This document shows positions 25,496-34,331 of a stretch of DNA of 64,000 nt, one piece after another. The stretch is from positions 1,488,001 through 1,552,000 of the forward strand of contig NZ_CP047028.1 in the NCBI RefSeq assembly GCF_009796865.1, given 5' to 3'. A model generated the notes under the pieces. The model was not told the DNA's origin and searched no databases. It was given only the letters and a program-made list of their open reading frames with translations. Position numbers and translations under genes: made by a program. How positions within the stretch are numbered: the stretch's first letter is position 1; every line of letters starts with the position of its first letter. This stretch comes from Formosa sp. L2A11. Lineage in GTDB: Bacteria; Bacteroidota; Bacteroidia; Flavobacteriales; Flavobacteriaceae.

Positions 25496-27265
25496 ATGAA
25501 ATCTCCTATCACTTTCTATAAAGCGCAATCTCAAACCCATCAAGTAAAAGCGACTGCTTTAAATAAACACATGCGATTATTAAGCATATTACGTTTGTTA
25601 GTCTTTTTAAGCACTGTTTATGGTATTTATTTAACGTTCTCTAATTGGCAAGTTGCTGTGGCAATTGCTGTGGTTGGAATTGCCTTATTTTTATTTCTGC
25701 TGTTAAAGTATACAAACATTAAACAACAACGGAATCTAGAAAAGGCAATAGTAGCCATTAATGAAGATGAACTAAAAATTAAGACTGAAGGATTTATCGA
25801 TAGATTAGATGGTTTAGAGTTTCAAGATCCATTACATGAATATTGTTTAGATATCGATTTGTTTGGTCGTGGTTCTTTCTTCCAGAATATAAACAGAACA
25901 TATATTAAAGAAGGAACAGAGAAGTTGTCTGATGCGCTTAAAGCAAATGATGTAAATAATATTACTAAACGTCAGGACGCAATTAAAGAGCTGGCAGATA
26001 AAGCCATTTGGAGACAAAATTATAGCGCTATTGCCAGTTTAATTAAAGTAGAAACGCCAGCTAAAAGCATAAATGCATGGCTGTCTAACTATACACCTAA
26101 ATTTAAACCCTTTTTAAAAGTTTTACCTTTAATTTTTTCGGTTGTATCCATACTTGCTTTTGTGGGGGTGTATCTTAATATGGTATCTCCAAATTTATTA
26201 GGTGTTTGGCTTGTTGTAGGTATTTTGTTAACTGGAGCGTTTTTAAAATCTATTAGTGTCATTGCTTCACAAACAGATAAACTTAAAGAGACGTTTAAAC
26301 AATATGCAGCTTTACTTGATAAAATCGAACAAGAAACATTTCAATCGGAATTGTTGATTGAAAAACAAAATATGATTACCCAAGAAGGGGAAAAAGCTTC
26401 AGAAATATTTTCAGAATTATCCAGGTTACTAGATAACTTAGAGAATAGAAACAATCTAATTTCTGCCATATTTGGAAATGGTCTTTTTCTTTTAGATATT
26501 AAAAATTCTTATGCTATAGAGCAATGGATAAAAAAATACGCTCATAAAACTACAGATTGGTTTGAGGTTATTTCGTTTTTCGATGCGTATAATTCATTAG
26601 GAAATTATGCCTTCAATAATCCTGAATTTATCTTCCCAGAAATTAAAGAAAACGAAGATGTTATTTTAGCTAAGAATTTAGGGCATCCGTTATTAAAAAC
26701 AGCGAAACGTGTAGATAATGATTTGAATATTAAAAACGAAGAATTCTTTATTATTACAGGAGCAAATATGGCGGGGAAAAGTACATTTCTTAGAACGGTT
26801 TCGCTTCATATTGTAATGTCTAATGTCGGGTTGCCTGTGTGTGCAGAAACAAGTACTTATAATCCGATTAAATTAATTACAAGTATGCGCACAAGCGATT
26901 CGTTAACAGACGATAGTTCGTACTTCTTTTCAGAATTAACGCGTTTAAAATATATTGTAGATGCTATTCAGACAGATCGTTATTTTATTGTTTTAGATGA
27001 AATCTTAAAAGGAACAAATAGTACAGATAAAGCCATTGGCTCTCGCAAGTTTGTCGAGAAATTAGTAGCCTCAAATGCTACTGGAATTATTGCAACTCAC
27101 GATTTAAGTTTGTGTGAAATTTCAGGTGAATTACCAAAAGTGAAAAATCATTATTTTGATGCTGAAATTATTAATGACGAATTATATTTTGATTATACGT
27201 TCAAAGATGGTATCTGTCAGAATATGAATGCGAGTTTTCTGCTTAAGAAAATGGAAATAATTTAA
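25496..27265 (+). CDS. Membrane-anchored MutS-like ATPase
   Basis: The 589-residue protein has the C-terminal ATPase domain of MutS proteins. Walker A is TGANMAGKST (421-430, Lys428), Walker B FIVLDE (497-502) with EILKGTNSTDKA, and ATHD is the switch histidine motif. Upstream are a MutS core/clamp-like helical region and four hydrophobic segments at about 29-48, 52-71, 207-228 and 234-254. The mismatch-recognition domain (Phe-x-Glu) of canonical MutS is absent. Such proteins occur widely in Bacteroidota but I know of no established function. It stands alone after the sdh terminator. Confidence 0.85.
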   Translation: MKSPITFYKAQSQTHQVKATALNKHMRLLSILRLLVFLSTVYGIYLTFSNWQVAVAIAVVGIALFLFLLLKYTNIKQQRNLEKAIVAINEDELKIKTEGFIDRLDGLEFQDPLHEYCLDIDLFGRGSFFQNINRTYIKEGTEKLSDALKANDVNNITKRQDAIKELADKAIWRQNYSAIASLIKVETPAKSINAWLSNYTPKFKPFLKVLPLIFSVVSILAFVGVYLNMVSPNLLGVWLVVGILLTGAFLKSISVIASQTDKLKETFKQYAALLDKIEQETFQSELLIEKQNMITQEGEKASEIFSELSRLLDNLENRNNLISAIFGNGLFLLDIKNSYAIEQWIKKYAHKTTDWFEVISFFDAYNSLGNYAFNNPEFIFPEIKENEDVILAKNLGHPLLKTAKRVDNDLNIKNEEFFIITGANMAGKSTFLRTVSLHIVMSNVGLPVCAETSTYNPIKLITSMRTSDSLTDDSSYFFSELTRLKYIVDAIQTDRYFIVLDEILKGTNSTDKAIGSRKFVEKLVASNATGIIATHDLSLCEISGELPKVKNHYFDAEIINDELYFDYTFKDGICQNMNASFLLKKMEII

Positions 27266-27451
27266 TATTTATTGGTTTAAAAATTCTATTTTTTTTCAAC
27301 GAATATTAAAGGCTAAGAGTTTTGTTTTTAGTGCTTAATAGCTTCCTTGAAATTCTGTAATAATTAAAATGTTGTATTTTGTGTTTTATTTAACAAGGTT
27401 AGACTAAACTATGCGACATATATAGGGTCTAAATTATTTATATAAGATCTT

Positions 27452-28579
27452 ATGAGAAAAACTTTACTTGCAGTTTTAGGACTACTACTTATAGTAGCCT
27501 CAATTTTTGTAGCAAAATTCTTGATTGATAATAAAAACAAAGTTAAACCTGTAGCTCCAAAAGTAGTTAAAGTTGTTTTTGCTGATACAGCTAAAAATAG
27601 CACCATTCCAATTGTAATTCCTGCAAATGGAAATCTCACCGCAAAGCGCAGATTTGAACTCTACGCAGAAGTGGAAGGTATCTTTAAATCAGGTTCTGTT
27701 TTGTTTAAAGCAGGGCAAGAATATAAAAGAGGTCAGGCCTTAATTCGTATTGAAGATTCTGAGTATTATGCAAGTGTACAATCTGCGAAAAGTGATTTAT
27801 ATAATTCTATTGCGGCTATAATGGCCGATTTGAGATTAGATTTTCCTGAAGTTTTTCCTAAATGGGAAGCATATTTAAAAGGGTTCGATTTAAATAAGAC
27901 AACACCGAAACTTCCCGAAATGACTTCAGAAAAAGAAAATTATTTTATTACAGGTAGAAATATTGTTACTAATTATTTCAATGTTAAAAATTTAGAGCAA
28001 CGTTTATCAAAATATGTAATTAGAACTCCTTTTGATGGTATCTTAACAGAAGCATTGGTAACCGAAGGTACGCTTATTAGAAGTGGTCAGAAATTAGGTG
28101 AATATATAGATCCATCTGTTTACGAAATGGAAGTTGCTATTAGTAAGTCTTTTGCAAGTTTATTGCAAGTAGGAGAATCTGTTGCTTTAAATAACTTAGA
28201 AGGCACAGAAACGTATACAGGGAAAGTATCTCGTGTTAACGGAAGCGTAGATGTTACAACCCAAACCATTCAAGTTTTTATTGAAGTAAAAGATGAAAAA
28301 TTAAAAGAAGGTATGTATTTAGAGGCTAATTTAGATGCTAAAGATGAAGAAAATGCAATAGAAATAGATAGGAGTTTACTTTTAGAGACTAAAGAAATCT
28401 TTGTTGTTCGTGATTCTGTTTTAGATGTTATTCCTGTTAAACCAATACATTTTAGCGATACTAAGGTAGTTTTAAAAGATGTGCCAGACGGCAGCATTAT
28501 TGTATCTCGACCTATTCAAGGCGGTTATGCCGGTATGTTAGTAAAAGTTTTTAATGAGCAATCTAATACTAACAACTAA
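27452..28579 (+). CDS. RND efflux periplasmic adaptor subunit (HlyD family)
   Basis: The 375-residue membrane-fusion protein has an N-terminal membrane anchor (TLLAVLGLLLIVASIFVAKFLI), a barrel-sandwich hybrid (FELYAEVEGIFKSGSVLFKAGQEYKRGQ and YVIRTPFDGILTEALVTEGTLIRSGQ) separated by a helical hairpin, then beta-barrel and membrane-proximal domains. It links the inner-membrane pump to the outer-membrane channel. Its TAA stop overlaps the pump ATG by one base (TAATG), indicating translational coupling. First gene of a three-gene efflux operon. Confidence 0.92.
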   Translation: MRKTLLAVLGLLLIVASIFVAKFLIDNKNKVKPVAPKVVKVVFADTAKNSTIPIVIPANGNLTAKRRFELYAEVEGIFKSGSVLFKAGQEYKRGQALIRIEDSEYYASVQSAKSDLYNSIAAIMADLRLDFPEVFPKWEAYLKGFDLNKTTPKLPEMTSEKENYFITGRNIVTNYFNVKNLEQRLSKYVIRTPFDGILTEALVTEGTLIRSGQKLGEYIDPSVYEMEVAISKSFASLLQVGESVALNNLEGTETYTGKVSRVNGSVDVTTQTIQVFIEVKDEKLKEGMYLEANLDAKDEENAIEIDRSLLLETKEIFVVRDSVLDVIPVKPIHFSDTKVVLKDVPDGSIIVSRPIQGGYAGMLVKVFNEQSNTNN

Positions 28580-31500
28580 TGAGAAAAATAATAGCTTATT
28601 TTATTAAGCATCATGTCGCCGTAACGATATTCATTTTGGCGTTTACCGTTTTTGGAATATTAGGATTGTTATCTTTAAAATCTTCGTATTTCCCAATTAT
28701 AGAATCTAAAATCATTACTGTACAAATTGCTTATCCAGGAGCATCACCTCAAGAAATAGAAGAAGGTATTGTACTTCAGATAGAAGATAATTTAAAAGGA
28801 TTACAAGGTGTAGATCGTGTAACATCTACATCATCAGAAAATAGTGGTACCATTACTATTGAAATTAATAAAGGTGAGAATATAGATTTCATGCTTTTAG
28901 AAATTAAGAATGCTGTAGATCGTGTACCAAGTTTTCCTTCAGGTATGGAACCTCTTGTTGTTGCAAAAACCGAAAATGTTCGAGAAACAATTTCGTTTGC
29001 AATTAGTGGAGAAAACATTCCGCTAGCAACATTAAAACAAATAGGGAGGCAGGTTGAAAATGACTTGAGAGCAATAGAAGGAATTTCGCAAGTCGATGTG
29101 TCTGGATATCCTGAAGAGGAAATTGAAATTGCTGTTGATGAAAATAGTCTTTTAGCTTACAACATAACCTTTAGTGAAGTTGCTTCTGCTGTAAGTAATT
29201 CTAATATTTTAGTTACAGGTGGAAATATAAAAACAGACGCAGAAGAGTTTCTTATCCGTGCTAATAATCGCTCGTATTATAGCGACGAACTTTCTAATGT
29301 GGTGGTTCGTGCATTTGCAGATGGAAAAATAATTCGTTTAAAAGATGTAGCTGTTTTAAGAGATAGATTCTCTGAAACACCTAAGGCTACTTATTTTAAC
29401 GATAAATTATCTGTTAATGTTAGTGTTACAAGTACCGATACCGAAGATTTATTGTCTTCCGCAGATCTTGTTAACGCATATATTGTACAATACAATCAGT
29501 CGCATAATAACGTGAAATTAGATGTAGTTAGGGATTTATCTATTACATTAAAACAACGTACGCAATTACTAACAGAGAATGCCATTGCAGGAATGCTGTT
29601 AGTTCTATTGTTTTTATCTTTATTCTTAAACACTAGATTAGCATTTTGGGTGGCTTTCGGGTTACCAATTTCTTTTCTTGGAATGCTTATTTTTGCAGGT
29701 CAATTTGGAGTTACTATAAATCAGTTTTCGTTATTTGGAATGATTATCGTAATTGGTATTTTGGTAGATGATGGTATTGTAATTGCCGAAAATATCTATC
29801 AGCATTTCGAGAACGGAAAAGATCCAATTAATGCTGCCATAGACGGGACAATGGAAGTTATTCCTCCTGTTGTTTCTGCCATTATAACCACCTTATTAGC
29901 TTTTTCAACGTTCTTGTTTTTAGAAAGTCGTATAGGTGAATTCTTTAGTGAAGTTTCTGTTATTGTTATTTTAACTCTAGTTGTATCGTTAATAGAAGCG
30001 CTTATAATTTTACCTGCGCATTTAGCACACTCTAAAGCATTACAAAGACATAAGGACAAAAAGGATAAACCGAAATCTAAAGCAGGCTTGTTTTTCTCTA
30101 AAATGAGGGGTATTAATGCTTTTGGAGATCGTATCATGATTTTCTTAAGAGAAAAAATTTATGCTCCTGTGTTAGACTTTATGTTCGAGTTTAAAATATT
30201 AGCACTTGGTATATTTTTAGGTGGTTTAATTTTAACTTTTGGAGCTATTGGAGGAGGTGTAATTGGGGTTACCATTTTTCCGAGTATTGCCAGTGATCGT
30301 GTGTCAATAGAATTAGAAATGCCTAATGGTACAAATGTTCGTGTTACAGATTCTATTATGGCTATTATTGAAGAAAAGGCACATGTGGTGAACGAAGAAT
30401 TTACTAAAAAATATTTAGGAGGTACAGATAAAATACTTTTTGAAAATACTATTAAAAATATTAATAGTGAATCTAGTGCAACCTTAAATATAAATATGTT
30501 GCCAGGAGAAGAACGTCCAGATGTGATTAACTCTTCTTTGGTTGCTAATCGTGTTCGCGAATTAGTTGGTTCAGTAATAGGCGTAGAAAGTTTAATTTTT
30601 GGATCTGGAGGTAATTTTGGTGGTAGCCCAGTAGCAGTCTCTCTTTTAAGTAATAATATTGAAGAATTAAAAGCGGCTAAAGTAGAACTGAAATCTATAT
30701 TAGAAACGAACCCGTTGTTAAAAGATGTTGCAGATAATGATCCTGCAGGTATTAAAGAAATAAGATTAGAACTTAAAGAAAGTGCCTATTTATTAGGATT
30801 AGATTTAAGTGCCGTAATGAGCCAAATTAGATCTGGTTTCTTTGGTGTGCAAGCACAACGTTTTCAAAGAGGACAAGATGAAATACGTGTTTGGGTACGG
30901 TACGATAAAGAAAATAGAGCGTCTATTAATAATCTAGACGATATGCGCATTGTAACACCAACAGGAGAGCGTGTGACCTTAAAAGATATTGCAACCTATT
31001 CTATAGAGCGTGGTGATGTTGCAATTAATCACTTGGAAGGGCGTAGAGAGATTGAAGTGTCGGCAGATTTAAAAGATCCAAACACAAGTGTAACAGATAT
31101 TTTAGATGATATTAAAGCGACCATTATGCCTCAATTAACAGCAAAATATCCTACAATTTCAGCCTCTTATGAAGGCCAGAACCGAGAAGCTTCAAAATTA
31201 AATACATCACTTAAAAGTGCAGGTTTAATCATTATCCTTTTAATATATATCACCATTGCCTTTACTTTTAGAAGTTTAAGTCAGCCATTGCTTTTAATAC
31301 TGTTAATCCCTTTTAGCTTAACCGCAGTAGCTTGGGGACATTGGCTTTTAGGTTTTCCTGTAAACGTATTGTCATTACTAGGTATTATTGCTTTAATTGG
31401 TGTTATGGTAAACGATGGTCTGGTGCTTATTGGTAAGTTTAATACCAATTTAAAAGACGGTTTAAAATTCGATGATGCCTTAAAAGAAGCTGGTAAATCA

Positions 31501-31782
31501 CGTTTTAGAGCTATCTTTTTAACTACAATTACCACTATGGCTGGTTTAGCACCTTTACTTATGGAAAAAAGTAGACAAGCTCAGTTTTTAAAACCTATGG
31601 CCATTTCAATTACATTTGGTATTGCCTATGCAACCATATTAACATTACTTGTCTTGCCACTATTCTTATCGTTTAGTAATAGTATTAAACAGAAAACAAA
31701 ATGGTTAATTACAGGAGAACATGTTACAAAAGAAGAAGTAGAACGTGCTATTAAAGAAGAAAATGAAGAGGATGAACATTAA
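28579..31782 (+). CDS. RND efflux inner-membrane permease
   Basis: This 1067-residue proton-driven pump has the usual duplicated layout: N-terminal TM (FILAFTVFGILGLLSL), periplasmic porter domain starting with SSYFPIIESKIITVQIAYPGASPQEIEE, TM2-6, second porter loop, and TM8-12. The proton-relay aspartates are in GIIVVIGILVDDGIVIAEN-type sequence near residue 400. Substrate class (drugs, metals or lipids) cannot be fixed; the sequence looks more like the HAE-1/AcrB-related Bacteroidota group than CusA, since the methionine relay is not apparent. Operon with the adaptor and the outer-membrane factor. Confidence 0.93.
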   Translation: MRKIIAYFIKHHVAVTIFILAFTVFGILGLLSLKSSYFPIIESKIITVQIAYPGASPQEIEEGIVLQIEDNLKGLQGVDRVTSTSSENSGTITIEINKGENIDFMLLEIKNAVDRVPSFPSGMEPLVVAKTENVRETISFAISGENIPLATLKQIGRQVENDLRAIEGISQVDVSGYPEEEIEIAVDENSLLAYNITFSEVASAVSNSNILVTGGNIKTDAEEFLIRANNRSYYSDELSNVVVRAFADGKIIRLKDVAVLRDRFSETPKATYFNDKLSVNVSVTSTDTEDLLSSADLVNAYIVQYNQSHNNVKLDVVRDLSITLKQRTQLLTENAIAGMLLVLLFLSLFLNTRLAFWVAFGLPISFLGMLIFAGQFGVTINQFSLFGMIIVIGILVDDGIVIAENIYQHFENGKDPINAAIDGTMEVIPPVVSAIITTLLAFSTFLFLESRIGEFFSEVSVIVILTLVVSLIEALIILPAHLAHSKALQRHKDKKDKPKSKAGLFFSKMRGINAFGDRIMIFLREKIYAPVLDFMFEFKILALGIFLGGLILTFGAIGGGVIGVTIFPSIASDRVSIELEMPNGTNVRVTDSIMAIIEEKAHVVNEEFTKKYLGGTDKILFENTIKNINSESSATLNINMLPGEERPDVINSSLVANRVRELVGSVIGVESLIFGSGGNFGGSPVAVSLLSNNIEELKAAKVELKSILETNPLLKDVADNDPAGIKEIRLELKESAYLLGLDLSAVMSQIRSGFFGVQAQRFQRGQDEIRVWVRYDKENRASINNLDDMRIVTPTGERVTLKDIATYSIERGDVAINHLEGRREIEVSADLKDPNTSVTDILDDIKATIMPQLTAKYPTISASYEGQNREASKLNTSLKSAGLIIILLIYITIAFTFRSLSQPLLLILLIPFSLTAVAWGHWLLGFPVNVLSLLGIIALIGVMVNDGLVLIGKFNTNLKDGLKFDDALKEAGKSRFRAIFLTTITTMAGLAPLLMEKSRQAQFLKPMAISITFGIAYATILTLLVLPLFLSFSNSIKQKTKWLITGEHVTKEEVERAIKEENEEDEH

Positions 31783-33088
31783 ATATAAAATAGTTATACT
31801 CATGTTGTTTGTGTTTACATCGGCAACAGCACAACGTGTTTTAACTTTAAACGAAGCAGCTACCATTGCTTTAGATCATAACTATGGTATTAAAATAGCT
31901 AAGAATAATACAGAAATAACCAAAAATAATAAGAGTATTTTAAACTCGGGTTATTTACCAACCTTAACAGGAGATGCTGGTGCTGGATATGATTTAAATA
32001 ATACTGAAGCCGTATTTTCTGATGGAACTGTAACCAAATTAAACGGCGCAGAGAGTTCTAATTATAATGCATCAATAGATTTAGATTACACACTTTTTGA
32101 TGGTTTAGGTCGCTATTACGATTATAAACAGCTGAAAGAAGAATATCAATTATCTGAACTTGAAGCTAGAGAGACTATCGAGAATACTATTGCGCAATTA
32201 TTTACAGTGTACTACAATGTGGCACAGGTTTCTGAAAATGCAAATGCTTTAAAACAAACATTAGAAATTTCTAACGATCGTATTTTAAGAGCGCAATATC
32301 AGTTTGATTATGGTCAAGGAACCATGCTAGATGTGTTAAATGCTCAGGTAGATATTAATAATGATAGTATTAATTTAATGAATTCTGAACAAACACTGTC
32401 TAATACCAAACGCGATTTAAATGTTGTTTTAGGTACAGAATTAGAATTGAATTTTGAAGTAGATACTTTAATTACTTTTATGTTAGATATCAATAAAGAA
32501 GATTTACATGCTAAAATGAGAGCAAATAATGTGTCGCTCTTACAAATTGATAAAAACATTGTAATTAACGAGTTTACTATTAAAGCAAATACATCTGGTT
32601 ACTTGCCTACAGTAGGATTAACGGGTTCTTATGGTTGGAATAAAAATAACAATAATGCAGCGTCTTTCTTGTCGGAATCTACAAACACGGGATTAAGCGG
32701 AGGTGTAACCTTAAGTTGGGATTTGTTTGATGGTGGTAGCACATTAACTAATGTAAGAAATGCGAGAATTAATTTAGATAACCAAAAGTTAGAAAAAGAG
32801 TCTATCTTCATTAGTTTAGATCGTGATTTTAATAACGCTTGGGGAGATTATAAAAATAAATTGAAGATTTATCACATTCAGGAGAACAATATTATAACCT
32901 CCCAAAATAATTTTGATCGTACTCGAGAGAAATTTAAACTAGGACAAGCAACTTCAATAGAATTTAGACAAGCTCAACTAAACTTATTAACGGCAGAGTT
33001 CAGTAAAAACAATGCTAAATATGATGCTAAAATAGCCGAGCTGTATTTGCTACAATTAAGCGGAGAGTTATTAAATGTGTCTTTTTAA
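31772..33088 (+). CDS. TolC-family outer-membrane efflux protein
   Basis: About 438 residues from the ATG at 31772, which gives a standard signal peptide (MNIKYKIVILMLFVFTSATAQ). Upstream in-frame GTG/ATG starts only add a charged stretch. Two OEP repeats are visible: LTLNEAATIALDHNYGIKIAKN near the start and NTGLSGGVTLSWDLFDGGSTLTNVRNAR in the second half, the usual TolC motif pair. The start overlaps the permease end by 11 bases, so all three efflux genes are one operon. A hairpin terminator follows. Confidence 0.92.
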   Translation: MNIKYKIVILMLFVFTSATAQRVLTLNEAATIALDHNYGIKIAKNNTEITKNNKSILNSGYLPTLTGDAGAGYDLNNTEAVFSDGTVTKLNGAESSNYNASIDLDYTLFDGLGRYYDYKQLKEEYQLSELEARETIENTIAQLFTVYYNVAQVSENANALKQTLEISNDRILRAQYQFDYGQGTMLDVLNAQVDINNDSINLMNSEQTLSNTKRDLNVVLGTELELNFEVDTLITFMLDINKEDLHAKMRANNVSLLQIDKNIVINEFTIKANTSGYLPTVGLTGSYGWNKNNNNAASFLSESTNTGLSGGVTLSWDLFDGGSTLTNVRNARINLDNQKLEKESIFISLDRDFNNAWGDYKNKLKIYHIQENNIITSQNNFDRTREKFKLGQATSIEFRQAQLNLLTAEFSKNNAKYDAKIAELYLLQLSGELLNVSF

Positions 33089-33105
33089 GTGCTATATTAT
33101 ATAGT

Positions 33106-33152
33106 ATAAAAAAAATCCCGTGTTCATGGATATGAACACGGGATTTTTATTT
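33106..33152. terminator. Bidirectional terminator between efflux operon and phytase
   Basis: A 17-bp perfect stem (33111-33127 with 33132-33148, loop GGAT), A-tract on the left and T-tract on the right, between convergent transcription units. Confidence 0.88.
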
Positions 33153-33169
33153 GTACAATACAATCTAAA

Positions 33170-34192
33170 TTATCTTAGTTTCAGAGAATCTAAAGTGTGA
33201 AAAAAGAAGTCTCTTTCATCGTTCATAGATACAAATAAACCATTCGGATATTTAGGACCTAAAGCTTCTGTCGTTACATCGCAACCATCTGTTTCTAGTG
33301 TGCCAAGGTTTATTTTTTTTACAAAACTATTATCGCCACGTTTAAAAATATTGAAAGTATGATCTTGTTGGTCTGAGACTATTAAATAACCATCGCCATC
33401 ACTATAAGTTGCAAGTGCAATACCTTCTATGTCGCGATTAAAAAGATCGCCTCCAAATAATGAAATTTGTTTGTTTCCTTTCGCCGGATTAGCATAAAAT
33501 TTACGAATACCTACACCTTCATCAGAATAATATACATGTCCTAAAGCATCATCTACAACAATAGCTTCAATTTCTTTATTTCCGCTAAATGTTCCGAATT
33601 TTCTAACCAATTTAGTGGTCACATGTTCTGCCTTTGGTTGCAATTCGTACTGATATAAATAACCTTCCGTAGGTCCTTTCTTACGACCTACAATAGCGTA
33701 TATTTTATTGTTTTCTGGGTTTTTGTATAAACTAATTCCCATAGGGCGTCTTAATTCAAGGTCTGTTTCATCTTCAAAAACAGGAAAACCGCCGTTGTCT
33801 AAAGGTGTCATATCCGGAATAGAATATAAACGTATTTGATGCTTTTCACGTTCTGTAAACATCATGATATCAATTTTAGTCGAATCGTTTAAAGAAAATC
33901 CATATTCAACATCTACATTGTTAGGATAACTTAATCCAGTAATGCTTTTTTCTTTAATAATTTTTCCGTCTAAATCGAATGCGTATACACCACCATTAAC
34001 TTCGTCTTTATCTGTTCCGAAAACAATACTTTGCTCAGGATTAACTTTATTGATCCAAATGGTAGGATCGTCTGTGTCGTGTGGTGTTTTCTCGGTAATT
34101 AAAGTGGGTTTAATCTCTGGTAAATTGGTTGTGTTTTTGCAAGATGTAAAACAAATTAATGCTACAGCAATGCTAAATATATATATTTTCAT
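33170..34192 (-). CDS. Beta-propeller phytase, lipoprotein
   Basis: The 340-residue protein has a lipobox signal (ALICFTSCKN). Its six-bladed propeller repeats are typical of beta-propeller phytases: DTDDPTIWINKVNPEQSIVFGTDK, GGVYAFDLDGKII, GPTEGYLYQYEL, VVDDALGHVYYSDEGVGIRKF and LIVSDQQDHTFNIF. These calcium-dependent enzymes release phosphate from inositol hexakisphosphate. Length is normal for the family. It is downstream of a TonB-dependent receptor on the same strand (139-bp gap), which suggests coupled phytate hydrolysis and uptake at the outer membrane. Confidence 0.87.
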   Translation of the reverse strand: MKIYIFSIAVALICFTSCKNTTNLPEIKPTLITEKTPHDTDDPTIWINKVNPEQSIVFGTDKDEVNGGVYAFDLDGKIIKEKSITGLSYPNNVDVEYGFSLNDSTKIDIMMFTEREKHQIRLYSIPDMTPLDNGGFPVFEDETDLELRRPMGISLYKNPENNKIYAIVGRKKGPTEGYLYQYELQPKAEHVTTKLVRKFGTFSGNKEIEAIVVDDALGHVYYSDEGVGIRKFYANPAKGNKQISLFGGDLFNRDIEGIALATYSDGDGYLIVSDQQDHTFNIFKRGDNSFVKKINLGTLETDGCDVTTEALGPKYPNGLFVSMNDERDFFFHTLDSLKLR

Positions 34193-34217
34193 GTGTTAAG
34201 TTTTTAATAGGGTTTCA

Positions 34218-34252
34218 GTCGTCGTCATGCTGAACTTGTTTCAGTATCTCAT
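34218..34252. repeat. REP-like intergenic repeat between TonB receptor and phytase
   Basis: The sequence around GTCATGCTGAACTTGTTTCA forms a hairpin ATGCTGAA (34227-34234) with TTCAGTAT (34240-34247, one G-T wobble) and loop CTTGT. I recall this GTCATGCTGAAC-TTTCAG word as a frequent intergenic repeat in Flavobacteriaceae. Only one copy is in this window, so the repeat status is from memory. Confidence 0.4.
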
Positions 34253-34331
34253 TAATCATGAGAATTAGAATTTTTAAAGTGAGATTATAAAACAAGCTCT
34301 TAATAACAACTGGGGTTAAATGCTAATTCAT

